A DNA stretch of 64,000 nucleotides from Anaerocolumna sp047777345 (GTDB lineage Bacteria > Bacillota > Clostridia > Lachnospirales > Lachnospiraceae), in NCBI GenBank assembly GCA_047777345.1, contig JBKEEJ010000015.1, forward strand, positions 1 to 64,000, in the 5' to 3' direction. Of this stretch, positions 7,302-17,417 are shown piece after piece. The position numbers were made by a program, and so were the translations under genes. Every line of letters begins with the position of its first letter. Positions within the stretch are counted from its first letter, which is position 1. The notes under the pieces are model-generated. The model was not told where the DNA came from. It did not search any database and saw only the letters and a program-made list of their open reading frames with translations.

Positions 7302-10001
7302 ATGAAAATCGAATATTTAAATTCCAGAGGGGATTTTAAACTGGAAAAGGCGGATGAAAACAGTTATTTGTATTTTCCTGTCGGAAATGACGCTGGTGTG
7401 ATGGCCTGTGTTACACCTGACCTGCACGGAGATAATAAAACGGGGCAAAATTCTTTTTTGCTGGAACCGGTAAGTGTGGAAGGACTACATATGTCCAATA
7501 ATGGCCGGAATGTCTGGTTTCGTATCAACGAGATGACAGTCTGGGCGGCCAATGGCTGTTCTCCCTTACAGGTAATGGCAAAGTACGAAGAAGATGAATC
7601 AAAAAACGACATCGTAAGGGTAGAGGCCGGAAGATTATGGCATAAGGTAATAAGGAGCAATTCATCTCTCGGTATTATGGTTTCGGTGTTAAACTATGCC
7701 CCTGTTGGCTATCAGGCGGAAATGATGAAGGTTACGGTAAAAAATATTGGAAACGGCAAGCTTTCTGTGGAGCCTACGGTGGCAATTCCCATGTACGGAA
7801 GAAGTGCGGACAATATCAGGGACCACAGACATGTTACCAGTCTTTTGCATCGGATTTTTGTAAAAAAGAACGGCATCGAAGTAATTCCAACCTTATCCTT
7901 TGATGAGAGAGGACATCTGGTAAACAAGACCAGCTATGGAGTATTTGCCATGGACCAGGATGGAAAAGCCCCCGTTTGCTTTTACCCGGTTTTGGAATCT
8001 TTTATTGGCGAAGGGGGCAATTTAACTTACCCGAAAGCGGTTATGGACACAGATTATGCCAAGACCATTGCTATGTCGGAAGGAGACAAAGAAGAAGGCT
8101 TTGAAGCCATTGGCGCCATGAAAATGGAAAAGACCGTACTGGCTGCCAATGAGACTAAAACCTATTACATTATTTTAAGCTATAACAATCAGGGTCTGGA
8201 ACTTTTAAATCCTGAGAGGGAGAAAAAGGCTTTTGATGCGACTGTCCAATACTGGGAAGAACAGCTTGGAATAGAAGTGGAAACCGGAAACAAGGAATTT
8301 GACCAATGGCTGAAATGGGTTGGAATTCAGCCGACTTTGCGAAGAATCTACGGATGCTCTTTTCTTCCCCATCATGATTACGGCAGGGGAGGCAGAGGAT
8401 ACCGGGATCTTTGGCAGGACAGTATGGCTTTGCTGTTAAATTCCAGGGAATCTATCCGTGACCAATTGATTGGCTACTATGGCGGTGTCCGTATGGATGG
8501 AAGCAACGCAACCATTATAGGAAACAAACCGGGAGAGTTTATTGCGGACCGTAACTCTATTGTAAGAATGTGGATGGATCATGGCGTATGGCCGTTTATC
8601 ACAACCCTTCTTTATATTAACCAGACAGGTGATTATGAAATTTTACTGGAAGAGACAACCTATTTTAAAGATGCGGTAATTCACCGGGGAAGCAAGCTGG
8701 ATAGCTTATGGCAGGAAGACAGCAAGGTAATGCATACTCATGCTGATGAGATTTACAAAGGGACCATATTGGAACATATATTAATACAAAATGTAACCGA
8801 ATTTTATGACGTCGGAGAGCATGGACATATGCGCCTGCTTGGAGCCGACTGGAACGATGCCCTGGACATGGCTAAGGAAAACGGAGAAAGCGTGGCCTTC
8901 AGCGCTGCCTATGCGGGAAACCTTGAAAACTTAAGCAAGCTGTTAATGCGCTTATATAAGGAAAAAGGCCTAAAGAAGGTGGCCCTTTGCGCCGAACTTA
9001 TGGAATTAATCAGAAAAGACCCTGGTGACTACAATTCAGTTACTAAAAAGAGAGAAATTTTAGAGAACTACTGTAATTCCTGCGGAAGTTACATTTCCGG
9101 TAAAAAGGAATGGATTTCCTGCGAAGAGTTAAGCAATAAGCTTATGGAAATGGCAGAACAGATAAAAAAGAATATCCGGACCCAAGAATGGATATCCGCC
9201 GGAAAGGAAGAACTGGGAGGATGGTACAACAGCTATTATGACAACAGTAAAAATAAAGTTGAGGGTATGTTTGACAGCGGCGTCCGCATGATGCTTACCG
9301 GCCAGGTATTTACTATTTTAAGCAATACGGCAACGGATCAGCAGGTTTCCATGATTGTAAAAGCGGCAGATCACTTCCTGTTTGATGAGAAAGTAGGAGG
9401 ATACCGGCTTAATACCAATTTTCATGAATTAAAGACGGATTTGGGACGAATGTTTGGCTTTGCTTACGGAACCAAGGAAAATGGCTCCGTTTTCTCCCAC
9501 ATGGCGGTAATGTATGCCTTTGCCCTGTACTCCAGAGGATTTGTAAAAGAAGGCTATCGTGCCATTCATCAGCTGTTTTTACAGGCGTCAGATTTTGAGA
9601 CCAGCCGTATTTATCCGGGAATTCCGGAATATTTTAACCAGAAAGGAAGAGGCCTGTATCATTATCTTACCGGTTCCGCAAGCTGGTATATGTTAACGGT
9701 ACTTACTGAAATGTTTGGTGTGAAAGGAAATTTGGGAGACCTGATAATTGAACCGAAGCTTATGTCAAGCCAGTTTGATGAAAACGGAATTGCTAAGATT
9801 ACCTTTTATTTTGCCGGAAAGAAACTTACTGTTGTTTATGAAAATCCTGAGAAAAAGGAATTTGGTGACTATGAAGTGGAAGAAATCATGATTGATGACA
9901 ACAGATATCATTGGGGAGGAACTCAGCCGGTAATACCAAGAAATATTTTAAAAGACCTGGAAGAAGAAAAAGACCATGTAATTAAAGTGAAATTATCCTG
10001 A
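7302..10001 (+). CDS. GH94-like glycoside phosphorylase
   Basis: Cytoplasmic protein of 899 residues without a signal peptide. Like GH94 enzymes it has an N-terminal beta-sandwich (residues ~1-290), a helical linker and an (alpha/alpha)6 barrel. The catalytic acid motif GADWNDAL lies near residue 515, and RDLWQDSMALLL and HADE loops line the barrel. Such enzymes split beta-glucan disaccharides or oligosaccharides with phosphate, giving glucose 1-phosphate. Length and pattern suit a disaccharide phosphorylase such as laminaribiose or cellobiose phosphorylase; I cannot separate these by eye. ATG 7302 fits the AGAGGTG site better than the GTG at 7293. The next gene encodes a second phosphorylase, so the two probably act in sequence. 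Confidence 0.85.
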   Translation: MKIEYLNSRGDFKLEKADENSYLYFPVGNDAGVMACVTPDLHGDNKTGQNSFLLEPVSVEGLHMSNNGRNVWFRINEMTVWAANGCSPLQVMAKYEEDESKNDIVRVEAGRLWHKVIRSNSSLGIMVSVLNYAPVGYQAEMMKVTVKNIGNGKLSVEPTVAIPMYGRSADNIRDHRHVTSLLHRIFVKKNGIEVIPTLSFDERGHLVNKTSYGVFAMDQDGKAPVCFYPVLESFIGEGGNLTYPKAVMDTDYAKTIAMSEGDKEEGFEAIGAMKMEKTVLAANETKTYYIILSYNNQGLELLNPEREKKAFDATVQYWEEQLGIEVETGNKEFDQWLKWVGIQPTLRRIYGCSFLPHHDYGRGGRGYRDLWQDSMALLLNSRESIRDQLIGYYGGVRMDGSNATIIGNKPGEFIADRNSIVRMWMDHGVWPFITTLLYINQTGDYEILLEETTYFKDAVIHRGSKLDSLWQEDSKVMHTHADEIYKGTILEHILIQNVTEFYDVGEHGHMRLLGADWNDALDMAKENGESVAFSAAYAGNLENLSKLLMRLYKEKGLKKVALCAELMELIRKDPGDYNSVTKKREILENYCNSCGSYISGKKEWISCEELSNKLMEMAEQIKKNIRTQEWISAGKEELGGWYNSYYDNSKNKVEGMFDSGVRMMLTGQVFTILSNTATDQQVSMIVKAADHFLFDEKVGGYRLNTNFHELKTDLGRMFGFAYGTKENGSVFSHMAVMYAFALYSRGFVKEGYRAIHQLFLQASDFETSRIYPGIPEYFNQKGRGLYHYLTGSASWYMLTVLTEMFGVKGNLGDLIIEPKLMSSQFDENGIAKITFYFAGKKLTVVYENPEKKEFGDYEVEEIMIDDNRYHWGGTQPVIPRNILKDLEEEKDHVIKVKLS

Positions 10002-10013
10002 TTGCCACATCAG

Positions 10014-10071
10014 GTAATTGTAAAACTATGAGTCAGTAGGTGCTTTAGATCCACAATAGTTTTGCAGTTAC
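10014..10071. promoter_or_regulatory. hairpin between the two phosphorylase genes
   Basis: A 16-bp imperfect inverted repeat (10014-10029 with 10056-10071; gtaattgtaaaactat pairs with atagttttgcagttac) fills the 100-bp gap. A smaller cctgat/atcagg stem overlaps the preceding stop codon. There is no T-tail, so mRNA processing or partial attenuation is more likely than termination. Confidence 0.5.
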
Positions 10072-10104
10072 CCGTAAACCCATATGATTGGAAAGGAGAA
10101 AGCA

Positions 10105-13100
10105 ATGATAGATAATAAAAAGAGATATATCATTGAAAATTATGGAAGAAAGTCAACTTTTTCTAATTTTCTTCCCGGAATAGCAGGTGAAATGGGAATT
10201 CCTCTCTGGTGCTTTTATGTGAACAGAGGCCAGGCAATTTCAAGTTTCGGAGTTCAGGATAAAGATCATTCCATTATGCAGTTTTATCCCGCACACCAGG
10301 CATATCAGAATACCAAAAGACTTGGATTCCGTACCTTTATTAAGGAAAATAATAAGGTATATGAGGCCTTTTCCAAAGAAACCATGAACCATTCCATGGC
10401 AATTGGAATGAATGAGCTTGAAATCAGGGAAGAAAATAAGGACGGTAATTTTGATATTGATGTGCTTTATTATACGCTGCCTTCCGAAGAGGTAGCAGGA
10501 TTGGTGCGAAAGGTTACCATTAAGAACACACTGGGCAGGGTACGGGAGTTAGAGCTTGTGGATGGTATGGCGGCAGTATTGCCTTATGGAGTTAACTTAG
10601 GAAGCATTAATAATATGGGACAGACTGCCAAAGCCTGGATGCAGGTTCTTGATACTGAAACCGGATATCCGGTTTTTAAAGTGCGTGCCAGTATGGAAGA
10701 TAATGCCAGGGTAGATGAAATTAAGGGCGGAAATTATGGCCTGGCGGTAAGCACTGACGGCAAGGTTAAAAGGGTAATTGTAAGTACGGAAACTTTATTT
10801 GGCTATGATACCTCCTTGCAATATCCGGTGGAATTTATAAGCAAAAGCCTTGATGAGCTTTTTATGAAGCGCCAGAAGAAGGAAAATGATGTACCCTGTT
10901 GTTTCTTTACGGATAAATTGAAACTGAAGCCGGAAGAAACCTACACAATTTATGAACTATACGGACAGACAGAAAATATAGAAAATCTTGCAAAACTTTA
11001 CGAAAAGATAAAGATGCCGGATTATTTCCGGATAAAATATGAGGAAGCAGCGGAACTTCCCTGGAAGATTACAGAAAAGATTCGTACCAAGACCGGAAAT
11101 GAAATCTTTGATTTATACTGCAGGCAGACCTACCTTGATAATATTTTACGGGGAGGAGAACCTGTTTTGCTGGGTGAAAATAAGGTGTTTTATCTTTATT
11201 CCAGAAAACATGGGGACATGGAAAGAGATTATAACTATTTTAAGGTTATGCCGGAATATTTCTCTCAAGGTAACGGCAATTTCAGAGACGTAAATCAGAA
11301 TCGCCGCTGTGATGTGAGATTTTCGCCTTACGTTGGAGAAGCCAATATTCGTTTCTTTTATAATGCCATTCAAATGGATGGTTATAATCCCTTAGGCATT
11401 GAGCAGATTACATATTGCCTTGACGAAAAAAAAGCAAAAGAGTATCCGCAGCTGTCAGGTTTTTTAACAAAGCCTTTTACACCGGGAAGCTTAATAAAGA
11501 AGTTAATGGAACTTGGGCAGAAGAATTTATTCCATTCTATATTAAAAGACGCAAAGGCAAATTTTAATACGGAATTTTATGAGGGATACTGGTCCGATCA
11601 CTGGACCTATAACCTGGATCTGGTGGAAGACTACTTGTCTATTTATCCGGACCGCAAAGAACAGCTTTTGTTTGGCGACAGAGATTATACTTACTTAGTG
11701 GCAAAGGCATTTATCCTTCCGGCCAGAAAGCGTTTTGTTGAGACAGATAAAGGTATCAGGCAGTACAATTTCCTGGAAATGAACTCTCAGTATACCCATG
11801 ATTTCCTAAGGGATAAAAGGGGAAACATTGTCGGTCATAGCCTTTTGGAAAAAATGCTGTTAATCGGTATTGTAAAATTTGCCGCCCTTGACCTTTATGG
11901 CCTTGGTGTGGAAATGGAAGGCGGAAAGCCAGGCTGGTATGACGCATTAAACGGACTTCCGGGTCTTCTTGGCTCATCCATGGCAGAAACCTATGAACTG
12001 GCAAGACTTTTTGAATTTTTGGAAGATGTTTTAGGCGGTTTTGACAATACCTTGCAAATACCTGTGGAACTGGACACTTTGCTGAATTCCTGTTAGAGAG
12101 TGCAAAGCAATACCTGAAACTGCATGAAGAAAGTAAACCTGTAAGTTCAAGACAGAGAATTTCCTACTGGAAAGAGCGCAATTATGCCCTGGAAATATAC
12201 AGAGAGGCAGTAAAGTATCAGTTAAGCGGCGAGGAAAAGAAATATTCCTTTGATACTATGAAAGAGGCAATTAGAGTATTGCACAAAGTCATAGATTTGG
12301 GTTGTGCCTACGCATGGAAAATTCATAAGGAAAACGGCAGCGGAGTATGTCCTACCTATTTTTATTACACCGTAACGGACTATAAAAAGACAGAGGACGG
12401 AATCGAAATTCTGGATGCCCTTTTGGAAAAGACCCCTGACTTTCTGGAGGGAAATGTCAGGTTCTTTAAGACCAGGACAGGTTTTGCTCTAAAGAAAAAT
12501 CTTTACAGGACAGTTAAAGACAGTAATTTATATGACAGAAAGTTAAAAATGTATAAGGTAAATGCTGATTTAAATAAGGCAAGCTATGAGGTGGGCAGAG
12601 CCAAATCCTTCACGCCAGGGTGGCTTGAGAATGAATCAGTCTGGCTTCATATGGAGTATAAATACCTTCTGGAAATATTAAAGGCCGATATGTATGAGGA
12701 GTTTCTTGCTGATTTTCATCAGGCAGTCATTCCTTTCTTAAAGGAAGAACAGTATGGAAGAAGCTTGCTTGAGAATTCTTCTTTTATTGCAAGTTCTGCT
12801 AATCCGGATGAAAGAATTCATGGAAAAGGTTTTGTGGCAAGGTTAAGCGGTTCTACCGTTGAGTTTTTAAATATGTGGCAGATTATGATGTTCGGAAAGC
12901 AGCCATTTACCTGGGAAAATGGGAAACTCTCCCTGCAGTTTAAGCCCTTACTTCCGGATTACCTGATAAGCGAAAATACCATAGAAGCCATGTTTTTAGG
13001 CACTATTCCTGTTATTTATAAACTTCCGGATCAGAATACCATAACGCCGGCCAACGCTAAAATAAGCAGATATGAGGTAACTGACAATAACGGAACGATA

Positions 13101-13196
13101 ATAAGGGTAAATTCCGGGGTTATAGAGGAAGAACTGGCAAAACGCATCAGGAATAAAGAAGTCAGTCAAATTGTGGTTACGTTAGAAAGGTTATAA
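10105..13196 (+). pseudogene. large glycoside phosphorylase (GH94/GH161-like) with one frameshift
   Basis: Two open stretches (to 12096 and from about 12081) make one protein of about 1030 residues. The switch is explained by one missing T in the TTT at 12078-12080: adding it gives VELDTFAEFLLESAKQYLK and restores the frame to 13196. The N-terminus (ISSFGVQDKDHSIMQFYP, PAHQAYQN) and the length resemble ~1100-residue proteins usually called cellobiose phosphorylase, which I associate with GH161 (beta-1,3-oligoglucan phosphorylase); this is from memory. With the upstream gene it would phosphorolyse an oligoglucan and the disaccharide left over. ATG 10105 follows AAAGGAG. It is either a recent pseudogene or an error in the sequence. 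Confidence 0.75.
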
Positions 13197-13304
13197 TGCT
13201 TATTTTGGCAAAGACGGCCTTCATTATAATCTTTTCAGAACCCATTTAATCAGTTGTGATTTTGCCCTGGGTAATTATGCTTATCTGGAAAATGAGACGT
13301 ACCC

Positions 13305-13345
13305 TTTTTTGATTCACAGGAAATTTTGACCTGTGAATCAAAAAA
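13305..13345. terminator. bidirectional terminator after the phosphorylase genes
   Basis: A perfect stem: tttttt-gattcacagg (13305-13320) pairs with cctgtgaatc-aaaaaa (13330-13345) around a 9-nt loop. The A and T runs flanking the GC part make it work in both directions. A short repeated phrase (aaaaccttcggg) follows. Confidence 0.8.
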
Positions 13346-13432
13346 CCTTCGGGGGATGCAAAACCTTCGGGACAGGAAAATTTCCACCCGCTGCAAAACC
13401 TGTAAGAGACCAGAAATAATGATATTTACCTT

Positions 13433-13879
13433 TTGGAATATAATATTAACTACGATTATGAATATAATCTGAAAAATATTTATAATTACATAAAGCAGTA
13501 CTATTATAGTATAGTTCCTGAGTATTGGACTATTTATAATAATTGTGACCGTTCAAGAGCATTTTTTGGAATGGATTTTTATAATAAGCTTAATAATTAT
13601 TTAGTAAACAGCAAAGGGAAAAAAATAGATATAAGGCCGTTTTATTTACTGTATGATCATAAAAAAATGATGAAATTACGATTACAATACTTAATTACGC
13701 ATACAAAGAATTTACAATTACCTGAGGAAATATTTAAGTATTGTGACTTACTGATTGAAAAGAACGAAATTGTTGTTAACCTGATGTTAAAATATATAAT
13801 TTGCTTTGATTATTCAATCATTACTAATGTAACATGCCTTTTAAAGGAAATTTATGAAATTGAAAAAAAAAAGAATTGA
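13433..13879 (+). CDS. hypothetical protein, AT-rich, possibly truncated
   Basis: Open frame of up to 148 residues, rich in Tyr, Asn, Lys and Ile, with no domain I recognise. It has no ATG at the 5' end: only a TTG at 13433 with no ribosome site, and the frame closes upstream at TAA 13403. Base composition is more AT-rich than the neighbours, which could mean a different origin. A terminator follows at 14145. It may be a 5'-truncated gene or a chance frame; I keep it because the frame is long and closed by a terminator. Confidence 0.4.
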   Translation: MEYNINYDYEYNLKNIYNYIKQYYYSIVPEYWTIYNNCDRSRAFFGMDFYNKLNNYLVNSKGKKIDIRPFYLLYDHKKMMKLRLQYLITHTKNLQLPEEIFKYCDLLIEKNEIVVNLMLKYIICFDYSIITNVTCLLKEIYEIEKKKN

Positions 13880-14144
13880 ACCTTTTACTGTCTTGTTTCG
13901 AAAATGTTTTAAGATAATATAATTTGGTTATGTTTAAACAGGCTGGAAACCTTGACATCATGAAAGCGTAAATGTTATAATTTTCATGTTTCAAATAAAA
14001 TATTGAAAGACAGTTCGTTTGCACCATCCTGTCTATAAACAAAACTAGGGCTATATTTGAATATTGCATGTATGATTCTATTTTAACTTCATAGGATATT
14101 GGGGCCTATGATATAAAATATGTATCCGTGCATGAAATCAAAAG

Positions 14145-14171
14145 AGGCATAGTTTTATGCCTATTTTTTTT
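14145..14171 (+). terminator. short intrinsic terminator
   Basis: aggcata (14145-14151) pairs with tatgcct (14156-14162) over a 4-nt loop and is followed by about eight T residues. It closes the transcript upstream of the queuosine operon. Confidence 0.75.
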
Positions 14172-14216
14172 GAGTTTATTCATATATTGGCAATTTGTAT
14201 GCAAATTAAAAAAACG

Positions 14217-14269
14217 GGGCAGGATGCGCTTAAACGAAAAGTAAACTGGTTTGGCAGCGCATCCTGCCC
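14217..14269. promoter_or_regulatory. perfect 14-bp hairpin in front of the queuosine operon
   Basis: gggcaggatgcgct (14217-14230) pairs perfectly with agcgcatcctgccc (14256-14269); the loop is 25 nt and AT-rich. It ends 10 bases before the ribosome site of queD, with taattttta after it. It could be a leader attenuator for the operon. I looked for preQ1 riboswitch landmarks (short stem plus A-rich tail pseudoknot) and could not match class I or II, so the ligand, if any, is unknown. Confidence 0.5.
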
Positions 14270-14295
14270 TTAATTTTTAGAAAGGATTGAGAATC

Positions 14296-14715
14296 TTGTA
14301 TATTTTAAAAGCAGAAGCCAGCTTTGACGCGGCACATTTCTTAGCCGGCTACAAGGGAAAATGTGGTAATATCCACGGACATAGATGGAGGGTTGTTATT
14401 AAAGTACAAGGTTTACAGCTAAAAACAGACAAACAGTCAAAGGGAATGCTTATTGATTTTGCCAGGCTTAAGAAAGACGTAAAAGAAGAAACGGATTCGT
14501 TTGATCACATGCTGATTGTGGAGAAGAATACTTTGAAACCGGCTACAGCCATGGCGTTAAAAGAGGAAGGTTTTCAAATGGTTGAACTGGATTTTCGCCC
14601 GACGGCAGAAATCCTGGCCAAATATTTTTTCGACAGAATGGGGCAAAGAGGATATGAGGTAAAATCAGTGGCTGTTTATGAAACACCAAATAATTGCGCT
14701 ATCTATGAAAAGTAA
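14296..14715 (+). CDS. queD: 6-carboxytetrahydropterin synthase QueD
   Basis: Converts dihydroneopterin triphosphate to 6-carboxy-5,6,7,8-tetrahydropterin in queuosine synthesis. Zinc-ligand histidines are visible in ASFDAAHF and GNIHGHRW; the FDHML and ETPNN motifs of the family follow. About 139 residues. Two TTG starts are possible: TTG 14296 has AGAAAGGA at 14279-14286 with 9-nt spacing, while TTG 14287 touches it, so I choose 14296. First gene of a five-gene operon in which all products act on preQ1. Confidence 0.93.
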   Translation: MYILKAEASFDAAHFLAGYKGKCGNIHGHRWRVVIKVQGLQLKTDKQSKGMLIDFARLKKDVKEETDSFDHMLIVEKNTLKPATAMALKEEGFQMVELDFRPTAEILAKYFFDRMGQRGYEVKSVAVYETPNNCAIYEK

Positions 14716-14771
14716 TTATGAAAATTGCCCTTATAAATTAATAACCAATCAGAATAACATGGAGGTTTAAG

Positions 14772-15440
14772 GTGGCACAGTATAAAGTAGTGGAAAAATT
14801 CACAAGCATAAACGGAGAAGGCGTATTGGCAGGCCAGACTGCAGTATTTATCCGGTTTTATGGCTGCAATCTTTCATGCCCTTACTGTGATACTGCCTGG
14901 GCCAGGCAGGAAGGTACCCCTGTTACCCTTATGACAGAGAAAGAAATCTATGATTATATTAAGGGTACCGGTATAAAAAATGTCACATTAACAGGCGGGG
15001 AACCTTTACTTGTACCTGATATATTAAAACTTATATCTTTGCTTGCCTCGGATCAGTTTTTGCATGTTGAAATTGAAACCAACGGCAGTATCGATTTAAG
15101 CCCTTTTACCGGTATTCGTAATCCGCCTTCTTTTACAATGGACTATAAGCTTGCGGGCAGCTTGATGGAAGATAAAATGTTAGTTTCCAATTTTAAACTC
15201 CTTGGCGAAAAAGATACGGTTAAATTTGTGGTGGGAGATACCAAAGATTTGAACCGGGCCAAAGAAGTCATTGACGATTACCATTTGACAAGCATATGTC
15301 ATGTTCATATTAGTCCTGTTTTCGGAAAAATAAACCCGGAAGAAATCGTGAATTTTTTAATCAGGAATCGTATGAATGACGTAACCATGCAATTACAGAT
15401 CCACAAAGTGATATGGGATCCCAATCGGCGAGGAGTATAA
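14772..15440 (+). CDS. queE: 7-carboxy-7-deazaguanine synthase QueE (radical SAM)
   Basis: Protein of 222 residues that rearranges carboxytetrahydropterin to 7-carboxy-7-deazaguanine using SAM and a [4Fe-4S] cluster. The CxxxCxxC cluster motif is in YGCNLSCPYCDTAW near residue 36, where the glycine-leucine spacing is the usual one for QueE, and TGGEPLL is the SAM-binding GGE motif. The start is GTG 14772 preceded by GGAGG. It follows queD by 56 bp and precedes folE by 28 bp. Confidence 0.94.
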   Translation: MAQYKVVEKFTSINGEGVLAGQTAVFIRFYGCNLSCPYCDTAWARQEGTPVTLMTEKEIYDYIKGTGIKNVTLTGGEPLLVPDILKLISLLASDQFLHVEIETNGSIDLSPFTGIRNPPSFTMDYKLAGSLMEDKMLVSNFKLLGEKDTVKFVVGDTKDLNRAKEVIDDYHLTSICHVHISPVFGKINPEEIVNFLIRNRMNDVTMQLQIHKVIWDPNRRGV

Positions 15441-15468
15441 AAGTTATAAGAAGGAAGGGGTGAGAAAA

Positions 15469-16047
15469 GTGGCAATTGACCAGGAAGCAATACAGGAACA
15501 CATCAGAGGAATTATTGTTGCTTTGGGAGATGATCCGGACAGGGAAGGATTAAAGGATACCCCCAGGCGGGTAGCCCGTATGTGTGAGGAAGTTTTTGAA
15601 GGAATGAATTATACCAATCATGAAATTGCCCAAATGTTTAACAAAACCTTCGAAGATGATTTAGAGTTTGATGAAAAAAATCAAGATTTGGTTGTGGTAA
15701 AAGATATAGAAACGTTTAGTTATTGTGAACACCATTTGGCTCTTATGTATGATATGAAAGTATCGGTAGCCTATGTGCCAAATGGCAAAGTAATCGGTTT
15801 AAGTAAAATTGCAAGGATTGTGGATATGGTATCAAAACGGCTTCAGCTGCAGGAACGGATTGGTTCGGATATTGCGGAAATTATGCAGGAAGTTACGGGT
15901 TCAAAAGATGTTGCGGTTTTTATTGAAGGATACCATAGCTGTATGACCGCCAGAGGTATTAAAAAAGTTGCTGCCAAAACACAGACAAGTACCTTACGTG
16001 GCCGTTTTCAGACAGATGAAAACTTAAGAATGCGTTTAAATTTTTAA
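15469..16047 (+). CDS. folE: GTP cyclohydrolase I
   Basis: First committed enzyme: converts GTP to dihydroneopterin triphosphate, the QueD substrate. About 192 residues. Visible motifs are the zinc/catalytic SYCEHH, the GLSKIARIVD strand, QERIGSDIAE, and the C-terminal TSTLRGRF helix. GTG 15469 is preferred because AAGGAAGG at 15451-15458 is too close to the other GTG at 15460. Its place inside the que operon shows it serves queuosine synthesis, although the product also feeds folate. Confidence 0.93.
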   Translation: MAIDQEAIQEHIRGIIVALGDDPDREGLKDTPRRVARMCEEVFEGMNYTNHEIAQMFNKTFEDDLEFDEKNQDLVVVKDIETFSYCEHHLALMYDMKVSVAYVPNGKVIGLSKIARIVDMVSKRLQLQERIGSDIAEIMQEVTGSKDVAVFIEGYHSCMTARGIKKVAAKTQTSTLRGRFQTDENLRMRLNF

Positions 16048-16065
16048 AGAAAGAGTGGGATAAGT

Positions 16066-16746
16066 ATGAAAGCATTGGTTTTATTCAGCGGAGGAGTGGA
16101 CAGTACCACATGCCTTGGTTTGGCAATTGCTCAATATGGAAAAGAAAATGTAATTGCATTGTCCATATCCTACGGTCAAAAACATGCAAAAGAGCTGGAA
16201 GCTTCCAGAAAAATAGCAGAATATTATCAGGTGGAACATATCAGCCTGGATTTAGCCAGAATCTTTGAATACAGTGATTGCTGCCTTTTGGATCATTCCA
16301 AACAGGAAATCCCTAAGGGGGATTATTTTAAGCAGCTTCAGACTACCAACGGCAATCCGGTGAAAACTTACGTACCGTTCCGGAACGGATTGTTTTTGTC
16401 CTCAGCTGCCAGTATTGCGCTGTCAAAAGGCTGCAGTGCTATCTATTACGGAGCCCACAGGGATGATGCGGCCGGCAGTGCATATCCGGATTGCAGCGAA
16501 ACATTTTATGAGGCAATGAATAAAGCAATCTATGAAGGAAGCGGAAAACAGTTACATATTGAGGCACCGTTTATTTCTTTGACAAAAGCGGATGTGGTAA
16601 GAAAAGGAATGGAATTAAAGGTGCCTTATGAACTGACATGGAGTTGCTACGAAGGAGGAGACAAGGCCTGCGGTATTTGCGCCACCTGTATTGACCGGGC
16701 AAAAGCCTTCGCACTAAATGGTCTGAAGGATCCGGCTATCGATTAA
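16066..16746 (+). CDS. queC: 7-cyano-7-deazaguanine (preQ0) synthase QueC
   Basis: ATP-dependent enzyme of 226 residues that turns carboxydeazaguanine into the nitrile preQ0. The PP-loop SGGVDSTTCL is at residues ~8-17, and the four-cysteine zinc site sits in the C-terminal part (SCYEGG...CGICATC). The length and motif order are normal. It sits 18 bp after folE with AAAGAGTGG upstream. Confidence 0.95.
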   Translation: MKALVLFSGGVDSTTCLGLAIAQYGKENVIALSISYGQKHAKELEASRKIAEYYQVEHISLDLARIFEYSDCCLLDHSKQEIPKGDYFKQLQTTNGNPVKTYVPFRNGLFLSSAASIALSKGCSAIYYGAHRDDAAGSAYPDCSETFYEAMNKAIYEGSGKQLHIEAPFISLTKADVVRKGMELKVPYELTWSCYEGGDKACGICATCIDRAKAFALNGLKDPAID

Positions 16747-16793
16747 ATAAGGTTACGGAAAGAAAATAATTATTATAAGAAAGGAAGAAAATA

Positions 16794-17297
16794 ATGAGCC
16801 AAAAAAACAAAGGAGAAGCCATGGGACTTACTTTACTGGGAAATAAGGAAACCAAATATGAAATGGATTATAATCCAAATGTGCTGGAAACTTTTGAAAA
16901 TAAACATGTGGAAAATGATTATTTTGTCAAATTTAATTGCCCTGAGTTTACATGCCTTTGTCCAATTACCGGACAGCCGGACTTTGCTACCATTACCATA
17001 TCTTACGTACCCGATTTGCGGATGGTGGAAAGCAAATCCCTAAAGCTTTACTTGTTTAGTTTCCGCAATCACGGAGATTTTCATGAAAATTGTGTTAACG
17101 TCATTATGAAAGACCTTATTAAACTATTGGATCCGAAATATATTGAGGTGCAGGGTAAATTTTATCCCCGGGGCGGCATATCCATCGATCCATATTGCAA
17201 TTATGGAAAGCCGGGTACCAAGTGGGAAAAAATTGCTTTTGACCGCCTGGCAAATCATGATTTATATCCGGAATTAAATCGGGGAACAATTAAATAA
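16794..17297 (+). CDS. queF: NADPH-dependent preQ0 reductase QueF
   Basis: Reduces the preQ0 nitrile to the amine preQ1, which is then inserted into tRNA. Short unimodular type, 167 residues as in Bacillus. The nucleophile cysteine is in FTCLCPITGQPDF, followed by the family motif ESKSLKLYLFSFRNHGDFHE. ATG 16794 has AAGGAAG upstream and gives the usual N-terminal length; ATG 16821 also has AAGGAG and could be a secondary start. Last gene of the operon; tgt and queA are not in the window. Confidence 0.95.
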   Translation: MSQKNKGEAMGLTLLGNKETKYEMDYNPNVLETFENKHVENDYFVKFNCPEFTCLCPITGQPDFATITISYVPDLRMVESKSLKLYLFSFRNHGDFHENCVNVIMKDLIKLLDPKYIEVQGKFYPRGGISIDPYCNYGKPGTKWEKIAFDRLANHDLYPELNRGTIK

Positions 17298-17417
17298 ACC
17301 TGAATTTATACAATATTCCAATTTAAACTGGAATATTGTGACATAACTGTAAAATTGCCGTCACATTTTTTTCTCATTTATTATTTAAATTAAGAAACGT
17401 AAGGCAGCGATTGATAG

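Noticed and set aside
13350..13400. Possible CRISPR-like or repeat unit from the twice-seen phrase aaaaccttcggg
   Set aside because: Only two short copies, with no regular spacing; no array structure.
14190..14290. preQ1 riboswitch before queD
   Set aside because: Expected from pathway knowledge, but the class I and II sequence landmarks are absent; only a plain long hairpin is visible.
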